A stretch of 42,545 nt of DNA from a virus. This document shows positions 17,101 through 26,429 of this stretch, piece after piece. The notes under the pieces were generated by a model. The model saw only the letters and a list, made by a program, of their open reading frames with translations. It was not told the DNA's origin and did no database searches. Each line of letters opens with the position of its first letter. Position 1 is the stretch's first letter. Location: IMG/VR virus record IMGVR_UViG_3300021084_000010, positions 1 through 42,545 of that record. One strand, 5' to 3'. Both the position numbers and the translations under genes were made by a program.

Positions 17101-19487
17101 AAGGTCAAAAAGGTTTTAGAGCCACTGATGGTGATAAAGGTATAAAAGGTCAAAAAGGTTATAAAGGTCCAGATGGTAGTAGAGGTACTACTTCAACAGT
17201 TAAAGGTCTTAAGGGTCAAAAAGGTCTCAAAGGATTAAGAGCAACTGATGGAGTAAAAGGTAGTAAAGGATTAATAGGTATTAAGGGACCAAGAGGACCA
17301 CAGGGTGGAAGAGGAACAACAACAGGTACTGGTGGAGAACAAGGACCACAAGGTCCAACAGGTCCGGCAGCATTTAAAGGACTAAAAGGAATAAAAGGTT
17401 ATAAAGGACCTAAAGGACCTAAAGGGCCGAAAGGAACACAAAGTACATCTCAAGGACCTACAGGACCTGGAGGAGATAATGGACCAACAGCCTATAAAGG
17501 ACTTAAAGGTCAAAAAGGTATTAAAGGGGCTTATGGACCAAAAGGTCCAATAGGTTCAGCGACAGGAGATGGTGGACCTCAAGGTCCAACAGGGGATAAT
17601 GGACCGACAGCATTCAAAGGGTTAAAAGGGTTAAAAGGACATAAAGGGTATAAAGGACCTAAGGGACCACAAGGACCATCAACTGCCGATGGAGGACCAC
17701 AAGGTCCAACAGGTCCGGCAGCATTTAAAGGTATTAAAGGTAAAAAAGGGACTAAAGGACCTAAAGGATATAAGGGACCTTTAGGACCACAAGGAGCGAC
17801 AACAGGTGTTGCTGGTGATAAAGGACCACGAGGTCCTCAAGGACAGACAGGACCGACAGCATTCAAAGGATTAAAAGGTACAAAAGGTTTAATAGGACCT
17901 AAAGGACCGACAGGAAATCAAGGAACACAAAGTGGTCCAACAGGTCCAACAGGTGCAGGTGGACCCGCAGCATTCAAAGGGTTAAAAGGGTTAAAAGGAC
18001 ATAAAGGGTATAAAGGACCTTTAGGACCACAAGGAACTGGTAGTTCAGTTAAAGGTTATAAAGGAGAAAGAGGGCCAAATGGACCGACCGCTCAAAATGG
18101 TGATACAGGTCCAACAGGACTAAAAGGACCAAAAGGTCCACAAGGACCGACAGGTCCTCAAAGTACTTCAAAAGGACCAAAAGGTGCTGTAGGTATTGGA
18201 GGTCCAGCCGCTTTCAAAGGACTAAAAGGTATTACAGGTGAGAAAGGTTTAAAGGGTCAGTTAGGACCTACAGGGCCAGCAAATAGTGATAAAGGTACTC
18301 GTGGTCCACAAGGAACAACTAATACAACTAAAGGACCAAAAGGACCAAAAGGTCCACAAGGTGGTAGAGGTCCACAAGGTGGTAGAGGACTAATAGGTAC
18401 CCAAAGCACATCTCAAGGACCGACAGGACCAATAGGACCATTAGGACCAAAAGGTTTAAAAGGACATAAAGGAATTAAAGGTTACAAGGGCCCAAGAGGA
18501 CCTCAAGGGTCGAAAGGGTCACAATCATCTAAAACAGGACCAAGAGGACCACAAGGTCCGAGAGGTAATGCTTCTACAGATAAGGGTCAAACAGGTATCG
18601 CTGGAAATCCCGGACCACAAGGACCAACAGGACCAAAAGGTTATAAAGGTTATAAAGGACCTAAAGGGTATAAAGGTCGACAAGGTGGTAGTGGTCCACA
18701 AGGTCTTCAAGGTCCACAAGGACCAAGAGGCCCACAAGGGTCAGATGGACCAGCAGCGTTATCTGGACCAACAGGACCAAAAGGTTTAAAAGGTAATAAA
18801 GGTATAAAAGGACCCACAGGTGGTGCGTTTTGTTTCGCTCATGACATTGCGGTAAGAGCAGGTGAAGATTGTGCGTATTGTAATGGTAGAAGTAGCCCAT
18901 GTGGAGATAAGGTAAATTTGACTGTATATAAAGGTGATATACAACCATTAGCTCAGGGTGATATCCTCTATACTGACCCAGATTGTAAAGATTGTAGAGA
19001 ATTTGAGGGATTACCATGTATGAGAAATCTATCTACAGATTTTATAACTATATGGGACGCGGTCAACTTAGGTGGAGTTTTATTTTCATGGGTAATTACA
19101 CCACCACCTAAATCAGTAGTAAATGCTTGTGAAATATATGCTTGTGCCGATTGTAGGGCTTCTGATAGTAGACTTAAACATGGTACTAAAACATTAAGTG
19201 ACTCTTTGAATAAGTTACTAAAAATTAATGTTACGGAATATGATTGGAATGAAAATTATACAGGATATGACTTCTTAAAGGAAAGACAAAAATTACATTC
19301 AATTGGTATGATAGCACAAGAAATAAACTTATTATATCCTGAAGTAGTTTATAGAAGGGATGATGGTTATTTAGCTATTAAGTATTATAAATTAAATGCA
19401 TTAATTATTGAAGCGATTAAAAGTCAACAAGTATTTATTGAAGACATAGAGGAACAAATAAACTGGTTAAGAACACAAATAGATTAA
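14166..19487 (+). CDS. Giant collagen-like fibre protein 2 with inserted VWA-like and Cys-rich domains and S74 chaperone
   Basis: 1773 residues. A beta-rich N-terminal domain (1-90, [12 protein letters not shown]) is followed by Gly-X-Y repeats (about 95-236). A globular domain of roughly 360 residues (about 239-598) then opens with [20 protein letters not shown] and later has [13 protein letters not shown], resembling a von Willebrand A fold whose Asp-x-Ser-x-Ser metal site is not canonical. A second collagen region (about 600-1552) is rich in GLK/GPK/GYK. A domain with ten Cys (about 1553-1665, four of them in the first 30 residues) precedes the S74 chaperone at Ser1666 (Ser-Asp-Ser-Arg-Leu-Lys, then [17 protein letters not shown]). 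VWA next to collagen recalls animal collagens VI and VII. It starts 8 nt inside fibre gene 1 and shares a TAATG junction with fibre gene 3. It is likely a receptor-binding fibre (inference). Confidence 0.9.
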   Translation: MGRDIKINPTGGTISFSGTNSTMINIDYNSGELNFNTHLGNDFKITSNLELDNIKFMPSVSVKKENSNELIDDLGKWKGYPMNMIGPTGTQGPNGPTGLKGSRAVDGEKGLKGKKGLKGITSTEQGPQGDQGTKGLKGIKGEKANQGPIGPTGVKGQIGPQGNTGPIGPTSLKGPVGPQGFKGFKGNKGIKGLIGDSLKGPTGLSASKGNQGPTGTNKGPIGPKGEVGVKGPQGPIGITANVDVYVFYDATSMPSDKAKEASQSVRDWFQTVNGDGDINKLYEGVIGKNSHNGENWLWWASYPYLGSLSGGTLSDNTQINEFNSAVPNATYQSDYCKSNSGGNCVPRNSQFNDGETIYRRINRGVNLDTGAAETISQGVPFDHSDLNNTETSGQGSFGGDNTNYLVIIVADESDGLVGLYHGQVGGTNSNPTKSDLYNKPFELNGNYWNNNAGDEYTNRYLHDYCSYVQVYEDIISNRGGNAQGLVYPVVNPLRGTSTYAFVQHAVAAIEGSTITSNEFLNRYGDNITSVGPENLNLSALTRTNVYSGLTSETCYTNLESSFKNGSGLKHFGFDVDPTVSNFTESVVTNALTSFLRQQGETGDEGNKGIAGDDKGTKGLKGLKGLKGLKGAKGPDTDSGTKGVVGEKGPIGVDGPVGDLKGPKGEVGVVGPKGIKGPDGSIGVSPKGQIGPDGDQGPTGGRGETSTDKGEKGIKGRRGNKGLKGIKGVKGLIASQGDTGPTGPQSDKGLTGNKGDKGLKGLKGRKGLLGPQGPQGAIADQGAQGPVSQDGEGADKGLKGLKGLKGLKGKKGIDGTKGPQGPTSQGNELGPTGEKGQRGPQGDKGNKGYKGLKGKKGVKGPKGPKGLIASQGDGGPQGPTGPVADQGNKGLKGLKGNKGFKGLKGLIGPQGNKGLKASQGDAGPQGPESIKGQKGYKGIKGQKGYKGPQGNKGPKGLKGLKGVTGDKGLISVSAGDKGIKGQKGFRATDGDKGIKGQKGYKGPDGSRGTTSTVKGLKGQKGLKGLRATDGVKGSKGLIGIKGPRGPQGGRGTTTGTGGEQGPQGPTGPAAFKGLKGIKGYKGPKGPKGPKGTQSTSQGPTGPGGDNGPTAYKGLKGQKGIKGAYGPKGPIGSATGDGGPQGPTGDNGPTAFKGLKGLKGHKGYKGPKGPQGPSTADGGPQGPTGPAAFKGIKGKKGTKGPKGYKGPLGPQGATTGVAGDKGPRGPQGQTGPTAFKGLKGTKGLIGPKGPTGNQGTQSGPTGPTGAGGPAAFKGLKGLKGHKGYKGPLGPQGTGSSVKGYKGERGPNGPTAQNGDTGPTGLKGPKGPQGPTGPQSTSKGPKGAVGIGGPAAFKGLKGITGEKGLKGQLGPTGPANSDKGTRGPQGTTNTTKGPKGPKGPQGGRGPQGGRGLIGTQSTSQGPTGPIGPLGPKGLKGHKGIKGYKGPRGPQGSKGSQSSKTGPRGPQGPRGNASTDKGQTGIAGNPGPQGPTGPKGYKGYKGPKGYKGRQGGSGPQGLQGPQGPRGPQGSDGPAALSGPTGPKGLKGNKGIKGPTGGAFCFAHDIAVRAGEDCAYCNGRSSPCGDKVNLTVYKGDIQPLAQGDILYTDPDCKDCREFEGLPCMRNLSTDFITIWDAVNLGGVLFSWVITPPPKSVVNACEIYACADCRASDSRLKHGTKTLSDSLNKLLKINVTEYDWNENYTGYDFLKERQKLHSIGMIAQEINLLYPEVVYRRDDGYLAIKYYKLNALIIEAIKSQQVFIEDIEEQINWLRTQID
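17608..17660 (+). repeat. 53-nt exact direct repeat, copy 1
   Basis: A 53-nt stretch in fibre gene 2, coding the end of a Pro-Thr-Ala-Phe-Lys-type interruption and five collagen triplets, recurs exactly at 17968-18020. The spacing of 360 nt is 120 codons, in frame. Confidence 0.8.
17968..18020 (+). repeat. 53-nt exact direct repeat, copy 2
   Basis: Second exact copy of the 17608-17660 repeat within fibre gene 2, in the same reading frame. Confidence 0.8.
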
Positions 19488-22400
19488 TGGCTAATATTAT
19501 AATATATCCTACGGGAAGTACATTAAACACCAATCCACATATAATTTTTAGTGGTACAGGTGTTGATTATACTATTGAAATAGATACTACAGGTGATTTA
19601 GTATTTAAGTCTTCTACAAATATTTTTAAAATATCTGATAGTGCTACTCCATTATCATTACCAGGTGAGGTTAATGTTATTAATAGTGAACTTTATGTTG
19701 GTAGTATGATGGTAGTTGACTCTGGAGGTCATTGGGTTGGGCAGACAGAAGGTCTTAAAGGTCAAAAAGGTCTCAAAGGACTACAAGGTGTTGACGGTGA
19801 TAAAGGTTTAAAAGGTAATAAAGGTATTCAGGGAATCGTTGGACCTACAGGTGATAAAGGTGACTTCGGTATCAAAGGTGGTATTGGTTCTGACGGAGAA
19901 AAAGGAATCAAAGGTGAGCTTTCAGTCAAAGGGGATAAAGGTAACCGAGGACCACAAGGTGAGAAAGGTATTGTTGGACCTAAAGGGTTAAAAGGGTTAA
20001 AGCCGTCAGACTCAACAAAAGGTCTTAAAGGACCAACAGGTCTAAAAGGGTTAACATCTTCAGATAAAGGAACTAAAGGTCCGACAGGTCTTAAAGGTGT
20101 TAAAGGAAATAAGGGTCTAAAACCTGAACAAGGACCAAAAGGTAGTATAGGTGGTGATTCACCTCAAGGGCCAACAGGTTTAAAAGGGCCGACATCATCA
20201 GATAAAGGTCAAAAAGGACCAAAAGGTATAAAAGGTGTAAAGGGACAAAAAGGTATTCTTGGAAATCAAGGTCCACAAGGTGATAAAGGTGTTAGGTCGA
20301 CAGATGGGGATAATGGACCACAAGGACCAACAGGACCTACCGCTGATAAAGGACCTATTGGTAACAAAGGTATAAAAGGTCTTACAGGACCACAAGGTCC
20401 GCAAGGTCCTGATGGTATTGTAGGTGTACAAGGACCTGATGGTGATTTAGGACCAAGAGGTCCACAATCTACAGACAAAGGTGATAAAGGTATCAAGGGT
20501 ATTAAAGGTATCAAGGGTATTAAAGGACCTAAACAAGGTAGAGGTGTAATAGGTACACAAGGTGAAAAAGGATTTATCGGACCACAAGGTCCAACAGGTC
20601 CAGGTGGACCAGCAGCCGTTAAAGGACCAATAGGTCCACAAGGACCGACAGGACCAAAAGGATTTGATGGAGATAGAGGGTTGCAGGGTGATTCACTAAA
20701 AGGACCTACAGGTTCTGGTGGAGATAACGGACCTCAAGGACCGGCAAGTACTGATAAAGGTACGAAAGGGTTAAAGGGATTAATTGGTATCAAAGGTAAT
20801 AAAGGATTAATCGGACCACAATCATCAACTAGTTCAGGGTCACAAGGACCTACAGGTCCACAAGGACCAATTGGACCTGCAAGTTCTGACAAAGGTTTAA
20901 AAGGACCAGAAGGTACTAAAGGGTTAAGAGGACCACAAGGGCCTCAGGGACCTCAAGGTAATAATGAAAAGGGACTTATAGGTGATGTTGCCGTTGGTGG
21001 AGATATTGGACCAACAAATACAGATAAAGGACTACAAGGACCTACAGGTGATAAGGGACCTAAAGGTTTTCAAGGACCGAGAGGTACAATTGGTACTTCA
21101 CCTAAAGGGGCGAGAGGAACACAAGGACCAACAGGTCCAACAGCTGAAAAAGGTCCGAGTGGTACGTCCACAAATAAAGGTAATAAAGGTATCAAAGGTA
21201 TCAAAGGACCGAAAGGTACAGATGGACCGAGAGGAACTATTGGAAATAGTATAACGGGACCAACAGGACCCAACGGACCAACAGGACCTAATAATGCCGA
21301 TAAAGGACTTAAAGGTCCACAAGGACCAACAGGTCCAACTAATACTGATAAAGGAACACAAGGACCAAAAGGTCCTAGAGGTAATCAAGGTGGACAAGGA
21401 CCTCAAGGTCCGACAGGACCAAAGGGAACTACCGGTGGACAAGGACCGACAGGTCCATCAAGTACTGATAAAGGTATTAAAGGGCAAAAAGGTTATAAAG
21501 GTACTAAAGGACCAAATGGCCCCACCGGTCCTACAGGACCAAAAGGTACTAAAAATACCACACAAGGTGATAAGGGACCATCTTCAACAGATAAAGGTTT
21601 AAAAGGTTATAAAGGACCAAAAGGTTTACAGACAGGGAGAGGTACACAAGGGTCACAAGGACCTAAAGCATCTAATGGGGCAACAGGTCCTACAGGACCA
21701 AAAGGACCTGCAAGTACTGATAGAGGTCCAATAGGACCAAAAGGACCACAAGGTAATGATGGTAACCGAGGTCCCCAAGGTAGTGCGTCAGGTACAGGTA
21801 TTCAAGGACCAACAGGACCCAAAGGACCGGCAGGTAATACTGCAGGACCAAAAGGAGCTATAGGTCCACGACAAAGCCAAGGCTCGCAAGGACCACAAGG
21901 TTCTAAAGCTAGTCAAGGTACTAATGGACCTACAGGACCACAAGGTCCGGCAAGTACAGATAGAGGTCCACAAGGTAATAAAGGTATTAAAGGTGATTTA
22001 GGACCACAAGGGCCTAAGGCAACACAAGGTTCTGGTGGTGATACAGGTCCACAAGGACCGACAGGTCCATCAAGTACTGATAAAGGTAATAAAGGTTTAA
22101 AAGGTGGTCTTAAATCACAAACATCAGATAAAGGTATTAAGGGTTACAAAGGGCCGAGAGCGGCAACGGGTCAACAAGGTCCACAAGGACCGGCAAGTTC
22201 TGTTAGGGGACCAGAAGGTAATAAGGGTCCAAGAGGGCCTCAGGGTTCACAAGGACCACAAGGACCTAAAGCTAGTCAAGGTCTTAATGGACCTACAGGA
22301 CCACAAGGTCCGGCAAGTACGGATAAAGGTAATAAAGGTATTAAAGGTCCGAGAGGTGGACAAGGTCCACAAGGACCTACAGGTTATCAACCTGGACAAG

Positions 22401-23458
22401 GTCCACAAGGACCTAAAGGGGCTGTAGGTGCTGATGGTAATGAGCCAGGACCACGAGGACCCCAAGGACCACGAGGACCGCAAGGGCCTACAGGTCCACA
22501 AGGACCCAAAGCCTCTGGAGGGGCGACAGGTCCGACAGGTAAAGAAGGTCCGGCAAGTTCAGAAAAGGGACCAAGAGGAAATGTAGGTAGTCAAGGACCA
22601 AAAGGACCTAAAGGGTTCAAAGGTGGACAAGGACCCAAAGGACCTAAAGGTCATAAGGGGAATACAGGGGAAAAAGGATTTAAAGGTCCAAAAGGTTACA
22701 AAGGTCCTAGAGGACCGCAAGGACCCCAAGGTTTAAAAGGACCAAGATTATCTCAAGGGTCAGGAGACGTAGGTGATACAGGACCACAAGGACCGGCAAG
22801 TACTGAAAAAGGTCTTAAAGGACCTAAAGGTCCTAAAGGAGCTAAAGGACCAAAAGGCCTAAAAGGACATAAAGGTTATAAAGGACCTAAAGGTCCAAAA
22901 GGTGTACTTGGTAAAGATGGACCACAAGGTCCGCAAGGTCCAAAAGGACCTACAGGTTCTGGCGGACCAACAGGGCCAGCAGGACAAAAAGGACCAAAAG
23001 GACTTAAAGGGATTAAAGGTAGAACCGGAGAAAAAGGTTTAAAAGGACGAACTTCAAGTCAAGGCTCACAAGGTATTCAAGGAACTCAAGGACCGGCAGG
23101 AGCCCAAGGTCCGGCAGGTTCTTTTTCCGATAAAAGATTAAAGGAAAATATTAAAAAAATTGATACACCTTTACAGAAAGTTTTAAATCTACGTGGTGTT
23201 GAATTTATATGGAAAGAAGAAAATCTCGATGGTACCGTTTTACTTGATGGTGGTAGAAAAGATATTGGAGTTATTGCTCAAGAGGTAAAAGAAGTTTTAC
23301 CTGAATTAATTGGTGGTTCAGAAGAAAGAGGTTATAAAGTTAGTTATGAACAATTAATCTCAGTATTATTTGAAGCAATTAAGGAACAAGAATTAATCTT
23401 AAAGGATAAAGATGGTGAACTAACTGAGTTAGAGGGAAAGTTTAAACGTAATCAATAA
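19487..23458 (+). CDS. Giant collagen-like fibre protein 3 with C-terminal S74 chaperone
   Basis: 1323 residues with the same plan as fibre 1. The N-terminal beta domain (about 1-84, [21 protein letters not shown]) aligns in outline with fibre 1. Residues about 85-1213 are Gly-X-Y repeats with many GPQ, GPT, GPK and GIK triplets and the recurrent Ser-Thr-Asp-Lys-type breaks, here often preceded by Pro-Ala. The S74 domain starts at Ser1214 (Ser-Asp-Lys-Arg-Leu-Lys) with [17 protein letters not shown] and an acidic coiled-coil end. It starts on the stop codon of fibre 2 (TAATG). The 3' end overlaps the convergent minus-strand gene by 17 nt and no plus-strand terminator is visible, so transcription may run into that gene. 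Confidence 0.92.
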   Translation: MANIIIYPTGSTLNTNPHIIFSGTGVDYTIEIDTTGDLVFKSSTNIFKISDSATPLSLPGEVNVINSELYVGSMMVVDSGGHWVGQTEGLKGQKGLKGLQGVDGDKGLKGNKGIQGIVGPTGDKGDFGIKGGIGSDGEKGIKGELSVKGDKGNRGPQGEKGIVGPKGLKGLKPSDSTKGLKGPTGLKGLTSSDKGTKGPTGLKGVKGNKGLKPEQGPKGSIGGDSPQGPTGLKGPTSSDKGQKGPKGIKGVKGQKGILGNQGPQGDKGVRSTDGDNGPQGPTGPTADKGPIGNKGIKGLTGPQGPQGPDGIVGVQGPDGDLGPRGPQSTDKGDKGIKGIKGIKGIKGPKQGRGVIGTQGEKGFIGPQGPTGPGGPAAVKGPIGPQGPTGPKGFDGDRGLQGDSLKGPTGSGGDNGPQGPASTDKGTKGLKGLIGIKGNKGLIGPQSSTSSGSQGPTGPQGPIGPASSDKGLKGPEGTKGLRGPQGPQGPQGNNEKGLIGDVAVGGDIGPTNTDKGLQGPTGDKGPKGFQGPRGTIGTSPKGARGTQGPTGPTAEKGPSGTSTNKGNKGIKGIKGPKGTDGPRGTIGNSITGPTGPNGPTGPNNADKGLKGPQGPTGPTNTDKGTQGPKGPRGNQGGQGPQGPTGPKGTTGGQGPTGPSSTDKGIKGQKGYKGTKGPNGPTGPTGPKGTKNTTQGDKGPSSTDKGLKGYKGPKGLQTGRGTQGSQGPKASNGATGPTGPKGPASTDRGPIGPKGPQGNDGNRGPQGSASGTGIQGPTGPKGPAGNTAGPKGAIGPRQSQGSQGPQGSKASQGTNGPTGPQGPASTDRGPQGNKGIKGDLGPQGPKATQGSGGDTGPQGPTGPSSTDKGNKGLKGGLKSQTSDKGIKGYKGPRAATGQQGPQGPASSVRGPEGNKGPRGPQGSQGPQGPKASQGLNGPTGPQGPASTDKGNKGIKGPRGGQGPQGPTGYQPGQGPQGPKGAVGADGNEPGPRGPQGPRGPQGPTGPQGPKASGGATGPTGKEGPASSEKGPRGNVGSQGPKGPKGFKGGQGPKGPKGHKGNTGEKGFKGPKGYKGPRGPQGPQGLKGPRLSQGSGDVGDTGPQGPASTEKGLKGPKGPKGAKGPKGLKGHKGYKGPKGPKGVLGKDGPQGPQGPKGPTGSGGPTGPAGQKGPKGLKGIKGRTGEKGLKGRTSSQGSQGIQGTQGPAGAQGPAGSFSDKRLKENIKKIDTPLQKVLNLRGVEFIWKEENLDGTVLLDGGRKDIGVIAQEVKEVLPELIGGSEERGYKVSYEQLISVLFEAIKEQELILKDKDGELTELEGKFKRNQ

Positions 23459-24497
23459 TCATATCATTTAAATACTTTTTAACTAAAGTATGGTCGGCAT
23501 AATCATAATAACTTCTACTCATTGATGCACCTTCAATTACTTCCTCAGTAATCATTTCTTTAGTGAGGTCTTCAAAGTCACCATAATAGTCAAATGCATT
23601 TCTATAATCATCTAATTGATAGTCATCATTAAAAATTGAACTAAATAAAAAAGGTATGAATTTGGTAACTTCAATGATGTAGTTATATATAGTTTTCTCC
23701 TCACCTTTACTATTCTTTATGGTCTTAGATTCCCAATCACCACTATTATCTATCTCCAATAAACTTCTAACTTCACTCATTATTTCATTATACTTTTCAT
23801 CGGTATATGCTGTATTATATGAGTTATGGTGAAGTGAATATAAATTACTTGAAACTTCAGAAGCTTCATCTAATAAAACTTTAGTAGATGTTTCATCTTC
23901 TTCTAAAATATCCATTACTAACATAGGGTCTTTAACATCAACATAATCGGGGTGACCTTGGTCTTTAGCCATATTTTCTAATAACTCAGTTTCGGGTGAA
24001 ATTTGAGTTCCTGATAATTCTTCAGATATTGATTTGGCAAGTAAGAATTTATTTTTTTCATTTAACTCTTCAATAACATCGGTATACAAATTTTGAGTAA
24101 CATCGCTAAATGGTTCGAACCAATCATCTTCACCTAAAATATTTTTAACCATTTCCGATGATGACATTTCACGATTACCGTCATCTGATTTAAAAAAAAT
24201 ACTTAAGTCTGACCTTTCACCAAGAGTTAAAAAATATTTATCACCTTTCTTAGTTATATCACTATAAGTGGAAACAATGTTATCGATAGTTTTTTTACGG
24301 TCATCAATATAACTCTTTCTTAGATAAGTCATTGGAAACATTTCAATAACACTTTCGTATGTGTCGGAGTTTTGAAGTAACCCAAACCTTTCTAACAAAT
24401 CAAAAAAACTATCCTTATCTCCATTGAGATAACGGTTGATAAAGTCTTCAACCTCACCTGAACCTCCCGATAGTATATTGATAATTTTTTCTTTCAT
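23442..24497 (-). CDS. Hypothetical acidic protein, 351 aa
   Basis: Unrecognised. A soluble, acidic, mostly helical protein with Asp/Glu clusters around residues 122-135 and 195-210. No membrane segment and no catalytic signature. The start at 24497 is supported by a terminator and a TATTTAT element just upstream on the minus strand. The gene converges on, and overlaps by 17 nt, the last collagen fibre gene. An assembly partner or chaperone for the fibres is possible from position alone, but nothing in the sequence shows it. Confidence 0.7.
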   Translation of the reverse strand: MKEKIINILSGGSGEVEDFINRYLNGDKDSFFDLLERFGLLQNSDTYESVIEMFPMTYLRKSYIDDRKKTIDNIVSTYSDITKKGDKYFLTLGERSDLSIFFKSDDGNREMSSSEMVKNILGEDDWFEPFSDVTQNLYTDVIEELNEKNKFLLAKSISEELSGTQISPETELLENMAKDQGHPDYVDVKDPMLVMDILEEDETSTKVLLDEASEVSSNLYSLHHNSYNTAYTDEKYNEIMSEVRSLLEIDNSGDWESKTIKNSKGEEKTIYNYIIEVTKFIPFLFSSIFNDDYQLDDYRNAFDYYGDFEDLTKEMITEEVIEGASMSRSYYDYADHTLVKKYLNDMIIDYV

Positions 24498-24513
24498 AAC
24501 ACGTTATTTACAT

Positions 24514-24520
24514 ATAAATA
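24514..24520 (-). promoter_or_regulatory. TATTTAT element (minus strand), candidate late promoter
   Basis: TATTTAT on the minus strand, 23 nt upstream of the start of the 351-aa gene and directly downstream of a minus-strand terminator. It is a good promoter position for an independent unit. Confidence 0.4.
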
Positions 24521-24521
24521 T

Positions 24522-24547
24522 AAAAAAAGGTGAGTTTTACCTCACCT
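24522..24547 (-). terminator. Minus-strand rho-independent terminator
   Basis: On the minus strand a 7-bp stem (AGGTGAG / CTCACCT) with a 6-nt loop is followed by seven T. It ends the small 43-aa minus-strand gene. Confidence 0.85.
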
Positions 24548-24575
24548 ATTTACCCCAATCCCTTATTTTGTTTAA

Positions 24576-24707
24576 TTACTTCTTATCGTAATACTTTTCA
24601 ACCGTCTTTTTGATGGCTTCTTTAACAGTTTGAGTGTTTGTACTTTTAACAGTTTGTGAACTTTGTTTTGTTTGGTTTTTGTTTTTGTTTTTACATCCGC
24701 ATCCCAT
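24576..24707 (-). CDS. Small Cys-/Lys-rich protein, 43 aa
   Basis: An ATG-initiated 43-residue ORF with start MGCGCKNKNKNQTK, a Ser/Thr/Gln-rich middle and a basic amphipathic C-terminal helix (KEAIKKTVEKYYDKK). It is bounded by a TATTTAT element 38 nt upstream and a strong terminator about 30 nt downstream, which makes it a complete small transcription unit. No family recognised; the Cys-Gly-Cys start might bind metal. Confidence 0.6.
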   Translation of the reverse strand: MGCGCKNKNKNQTKQSSQTVKSTNTQTVKEAIKKTVEKYYDKK

Positions 24708-24738
24708 AGTTGATATTTTTTTAGTAAAGTTTATAATA

Positions 24739-24745
24739 ATAAATA
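24739..24745 (-). promoter_or_regulatory. TATTTAT element (minus strand) for the 43-aa gene
   Basis: Minus-strand TATTTAT, 38 nt upstream of the 43-aa gene start, in the divergent spacer shared with the gene at 24810. Confidence 0.35.
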
Positions 24746-24779
24746 TAAGTAACCATGAATTAGTGTAATAATCGGTTTT

Positions 24780-24792
24780 TATTTATATTTAT
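24780..24792 (+). promoter_or_regulatory. Overlapping TATTTAT elements, candidate late promoter
   Basis: Two overlapping TATTTAT copies (24780-24786 and 24786-24792) followed by GATAAAAG end 18 nt upstream of the start at 24810. Confidence 0.45.
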
Positions 24793-24809
24793 GATAAAAG
24801 TACAATATT

Positions 24810-26429
24810 ATGAATCTTAGTCAAGTTTTATTAGAAAGTAGGAAGGATGATTTTTTAAGAATGTTTAGAGACAAGTTTTCTGACGAACAACTTAAAAAAG
24901 TTTTTACCCTATCTAGACAATTAGCCCCTAATCAAAAATTCCTTACATTTTTAGGTAAAGTTATACCTACAGAAAATTTTGATGAGAATTTAAGTAAAGC
25001 TGAAAAAGTAGTTGAGAAATTTATTAAGTACCAACAAGCTCTACAACAAAAAGATATTAATCAATTTAAAACTTTAGATGAGATAATAACTGCTATTAAT
25101 AATCATGAGAATAAAGTTAGACGTACAGTTAAATCTGTTGATGGTGCTGATGTTGTTTATGAAGATGACCGATTTACGGTTGTAACTCCTCAAACACATA
25201 AGGCGAGTTGTTATTATGGTGCTGGTACTAAGTGGTGTACTGCCTCTATGAATGGTTCTTCACATTTCGATAACTACAATGTAGATGGTAAACTTTTCTA
25301 TATCTTAGATAAAAAAGCAAAAAGTAATGACAAATATTATAAAGTGGCTTTATTACAAAAATATGATGGAGATAAAACATTCTATGATGCACCTGATAAA
25401 TCTTTTAAAGATGGGTGGATATTAGGTACTCCAGAATATGATGAAATTCAAAACGCGATTGATAAATACATTAATACTAACTACCAAAGAGAGATTAATA
25501 TCTTTAAAGATAAAGAGGCGGCTAGACTTGAAAGAGAAAGATTAAGAAGAGTGGCTGAAAGACGTAGAATTGCTCAGTTAAGGGCTGATGCGGATGAAAG
25601 AAAAGAAGAGGATTCATGGAATTTAGAAAACGAACCTGACCAACAAGCGCTGGAGGCTAATGCGGTATTTGAAGTTATGGTTGATGAGTACGGCGTATCT
25701 GTTTTAGAAGAAGAAGGTGAGTCTATATATGATTTAATCCCGTCACAGTATAATCATTATGATTTACCAACATTTGAATGGGTAGGTGATGATGATACTG
25801 GAATAACCTTTGCTGTTGGTACGTGGGATGAAGTATGGCAAGCGGCTAAAGAATATATGGAAGGACTATGGGATGACCAAGGGGCTGACGGATGGAGTAG
25901 CTCGTTTATTGAAAGTCATATTGATGAGCAGGAAGTTAGAGATTATTTTTATGATATGTTTGAAGATGATGTAAATAATAATTATGAATCATATTTTGAT
26001 ACAGACGAATTACCACTATCAGACGAACAAGAATCTCAAGTAGCCAAATTAAAAGAAGAGGCAGAAGAGTTAGATGAGATAACTAGAAATGTAGATGACG
26101 TATATAATGAAGATGAGGTAGAATTAGCTGAAGATAGATGGAATGAAATAGATGATGAAATAACATATATTGAATCTGACCCTGAAGGTGAACCGACAGA
26201 GGAACAAATTGAAGATATGGTAAATAGTAGAGTTAATGATGTCATGTATGATATGATGGCTAGTATGACCGATTATGGTTTAGATATAAGTGACTATGTC
26301 GATAAAGATGCGTTATTTGAGTCAGCAATTGATAGCGATGGTGTGGGTAATTCTCTTAGTAGTTACGATGGGTTAGATAATGAAGTAATGATAGGTGATA
26401 CTTGGTTTCACGTTTTTAGAACAGAATAA
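24810..26429 (+). CDS. Phage protein with Cys-Tyr-Tyr-Gly/Lys-Trp-Cys-Thr domain, 539 aa; possible capsid-targeted internal protein
   Basis: Unnamed family. The N-terminus (MNLSQVLLES) ends in Leu-Leu-Glu|Ser at residues 7-10, matching the (L/I)-X-E cleavage pattern of T4-type prohead proteases. The central domain (about 110-225) has SCYYGAGTKWCTA around residue 131, followed by a Gly-Lys-Leu-Phe-Tyr-Ile strand and aromatic strands. It is paralogous to the next gene, which has the same block. A basic coiled-coil stretch (about 230-265) follows, then a very acidic C-terminal half. The stop overlaps the next start (TAATG). Role unknown; a virion or co-injected protein is an inference from the N-terminus. 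Confidence 0.65.
   Translation: MNLSQVLLESRKDDFLRMFRDKFSDEQLKKVFTLSRQLAPNQKFLTFLGKVIPTENFDENLSKAEKVVEKFIKYQQALQQKDINQFKTLDEIITAINNHENKVRRTVKSVDGADVVYEDDRFTVVTPQTHKASCYYGAGTKWCTASMNGSSHFDNYNVDGKLFYILDKKAKSNDKYYKVALLQKYDGDKTFYDAPDKSFKDGWILGTPEYDEIQNAIDKYINTNYQREINIFKDKEAARLERERLRRVAERRRIAQLRADADERKEEDSWNLENEPDQQALEANAVFEVMVDEYGVSVLEEEGESIYDLIPSQYNHYDLPTFEWVGDDDTGITFAVGTWDEVWQAAKEYMEGLWDDQGADGWSSSFIESHIDEQEVRDYFYDMFEDDVNNNYESYFDTDELPLSDEQESQVAKLKEEAEELDEITRNVDDVYNEDEVELAEDRWNEIDDEITYIESDPEGEPTEEQIEDMVNSRVNDVMYDMMASMTDYGLDISDYVDKDALFESAIDSDGVGNSLSSYDGLDNEVMIGDTWFHVFRTE

Noticed and set aside
10446-23120. CRISPR-like or minisatellite repeats
   Set aside because: The periodic repeats are explained by Gly-X-Y coding; there are no identical repeats separated by unique spacers of constant length.
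23442-24497. Fe/2-oxoglutarate hydroxylase next to the collagens
   Set aside because: A single His-Pro-Asp occurs, but without the downstream His/Arg pattern or the conserved strands of the family.
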